Shown one piece after another: positions 61,430-64,000 of a stretch of 64,000 bases of DNA (positions are counted from its first letter, which is position 1; each line of letters starts with the position of its first letter). A program made the position numbers and the translations under genes. The notes under the pieces were generated by a model that was given only the letters and a program-made list of their open reading frames with translations, was not told where the DNA came from and ran no database searches. This DNA is from Vulcanisaeta sp. JCM 16159. GTDB taxonomy: Archaea; Thermoproteota; Thermoprotei; Thermoproteales; Thermocladiaceae. The stretch is taken from contig NZ_BBDN01000013.1 in NCBI RefSeq assembly GCF_001316265.1, positions 1 to 64,000 on the forward strand, given 5' to 3'.

Positions 61430-62446
61430 ATGGATGTTCCAATGTGCACGAGGTGCGGCAGGAGACCAGCAAACTACTATAGAGTATCCAGTGGCGAGAG
61501 ACTTTGCCTCAACTGCCTGTTTAAGTCTATTGAGGATACGGTGCTTTGGACCATTAGAAGACATCGATTAATAAGTGAGGGCGACAAGGTTGGTATTGCG
61601 ATAAGCGGTGGTAAGGATAGCCTAACCCTAATGTACCTACTGGGTAAGTTCAAGAGACAGGGCAAGATACCTAGGGATGTCGAGTTAGTGGCGTTTAGTA
61701 TTAATGAGGGTCATCCCTATAGCTGCTTCTATAGGATGGCTAGGGTTGATTATGTGCAGAAATTGAGTGAGGAATTCAACATACCCTATAGGGTATACAC
61801 CTTCAAGGAGATATTCGGTGTAACAGCCAGTGACGTGGCGCATGGTCTGTGGTCCAAGGGCATTAATGTGCATATGTGCACCATAGACGGCGTGCTAAGG
61901 CGTAGAGCAATGAACATAATCGGCCGCCAACTAGGCCTAACGAAGATAGCCACTGGGCATAACCTGGATGATGAAGCCCAGACGGTGTTACTTAACGTGC
62001 TTAGTAATGACTTGGATAGGTTCGCATGGTTCGGCCCTAGGCCAGAAATTGATAGGGAGGGTTTCATACCAAGGATTAAGCCCCTTCGTTTCGTTAGGGA
62101 GGAGGAGATCGCCATATATGCCCACTACCACGGTATACCACTGATGGAGCTTGAGTGCCCCTTCGTATATAGTAATCCCAGGTATGAGCTTAAGTTTACG
62201 CTTGCCCGCTGGGAGAGGGATAACCCGAATATTAAGTATTCCCTGGTATCCTTCGGTGATTCACTGGCAAACTTAATGGGCGAGAGGGCAGTGAATGTAC
62301 CATTGAAGAAGTGCAAGTATTGCGGTGAGCCAACGTCTAGTGATGTGTGTAGGGTTTGTGAATTAATGAACAGGGCAGGCTTATTGGAGAGGTATTTGGC
62401 TCATTTAAGGGCTCTGAAACTTATGGATACGCAATCCCCCTCGTAG
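61430..62446 (+). CDS. tRNA 2-thiolation protein (TtuA/Ncs6 family)
   Basis: A PP-loop ATPase with two zinc ribbons: N-terminal MCTRCGRRPANYYRV and LCLNCLFKSIEDTV, the PP-loop VGIAISGGKDSLTLMYLLGK, the iron-sulfur/catalytic Cys in VHMCTIDGVLRRRAMNIIGR, ATGHNLDDEAQTVLLNVLSN, and C-terminal CKYCGEPTSSDVCRVCELM. It adenylates and thiolates uridine 54 or 34 in tRNA, taking sulfur from a ThiS/MoaD-like carrier; such a carrier is encoded at 6850. At 338 residues it is slightly long at the C-terminus. The frame is intact. Its 3' end overlaps the convergent ACT gene. Confidence 0.9.
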   Translation: MDVPMCTRCGRRPANYYRVSSGERLCLNCLFKSIEDTVLWTIRRHRLISEGDKVGIAISGGKDSLTLMYLLGKFKRQGKIPRDVELVAFSINEGHPYSCFYRMARVDYVQKLSEEFNIPYRVYTFKEIFGVTASDVAHGLWSKGINVHMCTIDGVLRRRAMNIIGRQLGLTKIATGHNLDDEAQTVLLNVLSNDLDRFAWFGPRPEIDREGFIPRIKPLRFVREEEIAIYAHYHGIPLMELECPFVYSNPRYELKFTLARWERDNPNIKYSLVSFGDSLANLMGERAVNVPLKKCKYCGEPTSSDVCRVCELMNRAGLLERYLAHLRALKLMDTQSPS

Positions 62447-63063
62447 TTCTTACTTACTGCTTCAACATTACTCTTTAGGATCTGTGACAGAAATCCCGTG
62501 TAGTACTCAATCATTAATTCCTCCATTACGTGCTTATCATTCAATTCAGAGCAGGACTTAATGGTGATAGTGCCATTCCTCTCAATAAGCACAACCTTGC
62601 CTAATCCCCTGAACTGCCCCATCTTAATGAGTTCACCTAGATTGCTATTACGTAGGAGCGAGGCATCGTAGATACCCAAGTCCCTAATTATCCTCCTAAA
62701 CTCCGGATTTGTTAATAGGTCCTTAACCTTCTCAAGTTCCACCACCAGTATCTGCTTATCCCTGAAGGTGGGCATTATCATTGACGGCACCATAAAGGCC
62801 TCCCTCTCAACAATCCTATACCTAACCCACTCAACGAAGGAGAATTTCTTTAACTCCTTCTCCAGGTCATTTAATGATGCGTCCATGTTTGTGAGGTCAA
62901 CCACGAAGTGCAGTAGTAATTGCGTCCTGTTGACTGATATGTTGAGTATGTTTATCCCGTGATCAGCAAAGACATTGGATAGAGCAGCGAGTATCCCCGG
63001 CCTATCTGCAGTGAACTTTATCAGGAATTCGCCAAGTACCTTGTCCTTACCCTCAAATGACAT
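62401..63063 (-). CDS. ACT-domain protein
   Basis: The N-terminal ACT domain reads LGEFLIKFTADRPGILAALS, NVFADHGINILNISVNRTQ and LLLHFVVDLTNM, a ligand-binding (often amino acid) module. The C-terminal half, with FRRIIRDLGIYDASLLRNSN and KHVMEELMIEYYTGFLSQIL, is not recognised; it may be a crenarchaeal regulatory extension. ATG 63063 (MSFEGKDKVLG) is preferred over the in-frame start at 63096. The 221-residue frame is intact. The role is probably sensing or regulating amino acid metabolism. Confidence 0.7.
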   Translation of the reverse strand: MSFEGKDKVLGEFLIKFTADRPGILAALSNVFADHGINILNISVNRTQLLLHFVVDLTNMDASLNDLEKELKKFSFVEWVRYRIVEREAFMVPSMIMPTFRDKQILVVELEKVKDLLTNPEFRRIIRDLGIYDASLLRNSNLGELIKMGQFRGLGKVVLIERNGTITIKSCSELNDKHVMEELMIEYYTGFLSQILKSNVEAVSKNYEGDCVSISFRALK

Positions 63064-63236
63064 CGCAAAGTCCCTGTACAATACCTCCACAAGCAACCCT
63101 CAAGAAGTCATGGTTTAAAAACTTATTTGCTGGTAACTTACGGAGGTATTTAACGAGCATTCATATATTATTACGCAACATAGATGAGTTATCTTTTAAA
63201 GGTACTCTTATGCTGTGTATTGGGACCTTTATTGGT

Positions 63237-64000
63237 ATGGAGTTCAAACCAAGACTTCAGGAGAAGAGATGGGACCCATCAAAGGAATTAGAATTACTCA
63301 AGAAGTGGGAGGAGGAGGCTTATTCGAGGTTAAGATTGATGAGAAGAGGCCGACGTTAGTAATAGACACGCCACCGCCATACCCATCAGGGAGACCCCAC
63401 ATTGGCGGCATAGCGCATTACGCGCAAATCGACATGATTGCCAGGTTCTTTAGGATGAGGGGTTATAATGTAATATTCCCATTCTATGCTGACAGGAATG
63501 GACTGCCTGTCGAGGTTCAAGTCGAGAAGACCTATGGCATAAACATGTATGAGGTGCCTAGGGAAAGGTTCCTCGAGTTATGTAGAAAGTTCCTTGATGA
63601 GTATGAAGGTGAGTTCGTGAGCATTTTCAGGCGTTGGGGTGGTTCATTCAGTTACTGGAGGAACGGCACAGATAGTGAGGAGTACAGGAGGGTTACACAG
63701 GAGACCTTCATTAATCTGTGGAATAAGGGCTTGATTTACGAGACAAGTAGACCAACCCTGTGGTGCCCAAGGTGTAGAACCGCGTTGGCCGAGGCCGAGG
63801 TTGAGTATAGAGAGGAGGACTCATACCTGAACTACATCAAGTTTAGGGTTAAGGAGACGGGTGAGGACATAATCATAGCAACCACAAGGCCTGAGTTATT
63901 ACCGGCCACGGTGGCTGTCGCCTTCAATCCAGGTGATAGTAGGTATAAGAGGTTAGAGCTTGCACGCCATTGTTCCTCCGTTAAACCAGGAAGTCCCTAT
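63237..64000 (+). CDS. valS: Valyl-tRNA synthetase, 5' part
   Basis: The class I synthetase starts MEFKPRLQEKRWDPSKELEL. After a slip near 63335 it continues LVIDTPPPYPSGRPHIGGIA, with the HIGH-type motif (HIGG), then MIARFFRMRGYNVIFPFYAD and RNGLPVEVQVEKTYGINMYE. The editing (CP1) domain begins with TLWCPRCRTALAEAEVEYRE and ATTRPELLPATVAVAFNP. A further slip near 63960 distorts the last residues, which should read LHAIVPPLNQEVP. ATG 63237 follows CTTTTAAAGG near 63192. The gene runs off the right edge. Confidence 0.93.

Overview
The window looks like a chromosome segment of a hyperthermophilic crenarchaeon of the Thermoproteales, most likely close to Vulcanisaeta or Caldivirga. The grounds are archaeal-type information genes (L31e, L10e, L18a, P0, Spt5, TFE, MBF1, prefoldin, NAC, Orc1/Cdc6, A-type ATPase subunit B), tungsten aldehyde:ferredoxin oxidoreductases, crenarchaeal families of unknown function (DUF2070, and probably DUF2192 and DUF2153), an intron in a tRNA, and many genes whose first codon lies about 25 bases after a TATA box (leaderless mRNAs). 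The genus is an inference from gene content and style; no search was run.

The raw sequence carries a very large number of single-base frameshifts. More than 40 otherwise ordinary housekeeping genes (alaS, valS, ftsY, hflX, atpB, nicotinate phosphoribosyltransferase, prefoldin and others) are broken by one-base slips, often beside short homopolymers, while protein similarity continues in the next frame. The best reading is uncorrected sequencing or assembly error, not mass gene decay. Coordinates below therefore describe whole genes across the breaks.

Layout. 1-1300: end of an exported-looking protein and an intron-containing tRNA-Arg(GCG). 1360-6800: an aldehyde:ferredoxin oxidoreductase, CBS-pair protein, small winged-helix protein, beta-lactamase-fold protein, SAM hydrolase and DNA repair methyltransferase. 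6850-11400: ThiS/MoaD-like sulfur carrier, probable KEOPS Cgi121, nicotinate phosphoribosyltransferase, an extremely acidic Glu/Trp mini-protein, a THUMP protein, a beta-hydroxyacid dehydrogenase and L31e. 11490-15933: a multi-spanning membrane protein with two AAA ATPase domains, followed by two linked Cas4-like iron-sulfur proteins away from any CRISPR array. 15987-24400: riboflavin synthase, GH57 amylase group, Orc1/Cdc6 with an inverted repeat at its promoter, CitE-like lyase, alcohol dehydrogenase, glycosyltransferase and a THUMP methyltransferase. 24437-29400: DUF2192, L10e, a regulator plus two membrane proteins, NAC, a membrane-anchored disulfide oxidoreductase and an aspartic-protease-like protein.

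29391-42198: the translation and secretion block. On the minus strand it reads L18a, prefoldin alpha, FtsY, SecE, Spt5, L11, L1, then an apparently inserted amidohydrolase and an IS605-like end, then P0, a metallo-hydrolase and alaS. MBF1, HflX and TFE are divergent on the plus strand. 42297-46269: a CoA-disulfide-reductase-like flavoprotein, a putative zinc metallopeptidase and gamma-glutamyltransferase. 46340-55193: a cobalamin-centred island with a BtuFCD-type transporter, a second aldehyde oxidoreductase, PduO-type adenosyltransferase, both methylmalonyl-CoA mutase subunits, MeaB and the epimerase, which together could import corrinoid, make adenosylcobalamin and interconvert methylmalonyl-CoA and succinyl-CoA. 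55229-64000: DUF2070, DUF2153, a BlaI-like repressor, Trm5, A-type ATPase subunit B, a ribbon-helix-helix regulator, UbiX, a TtuA/Ncs6 tRNA thiolase, an ACT protein and the 5' part of valS.
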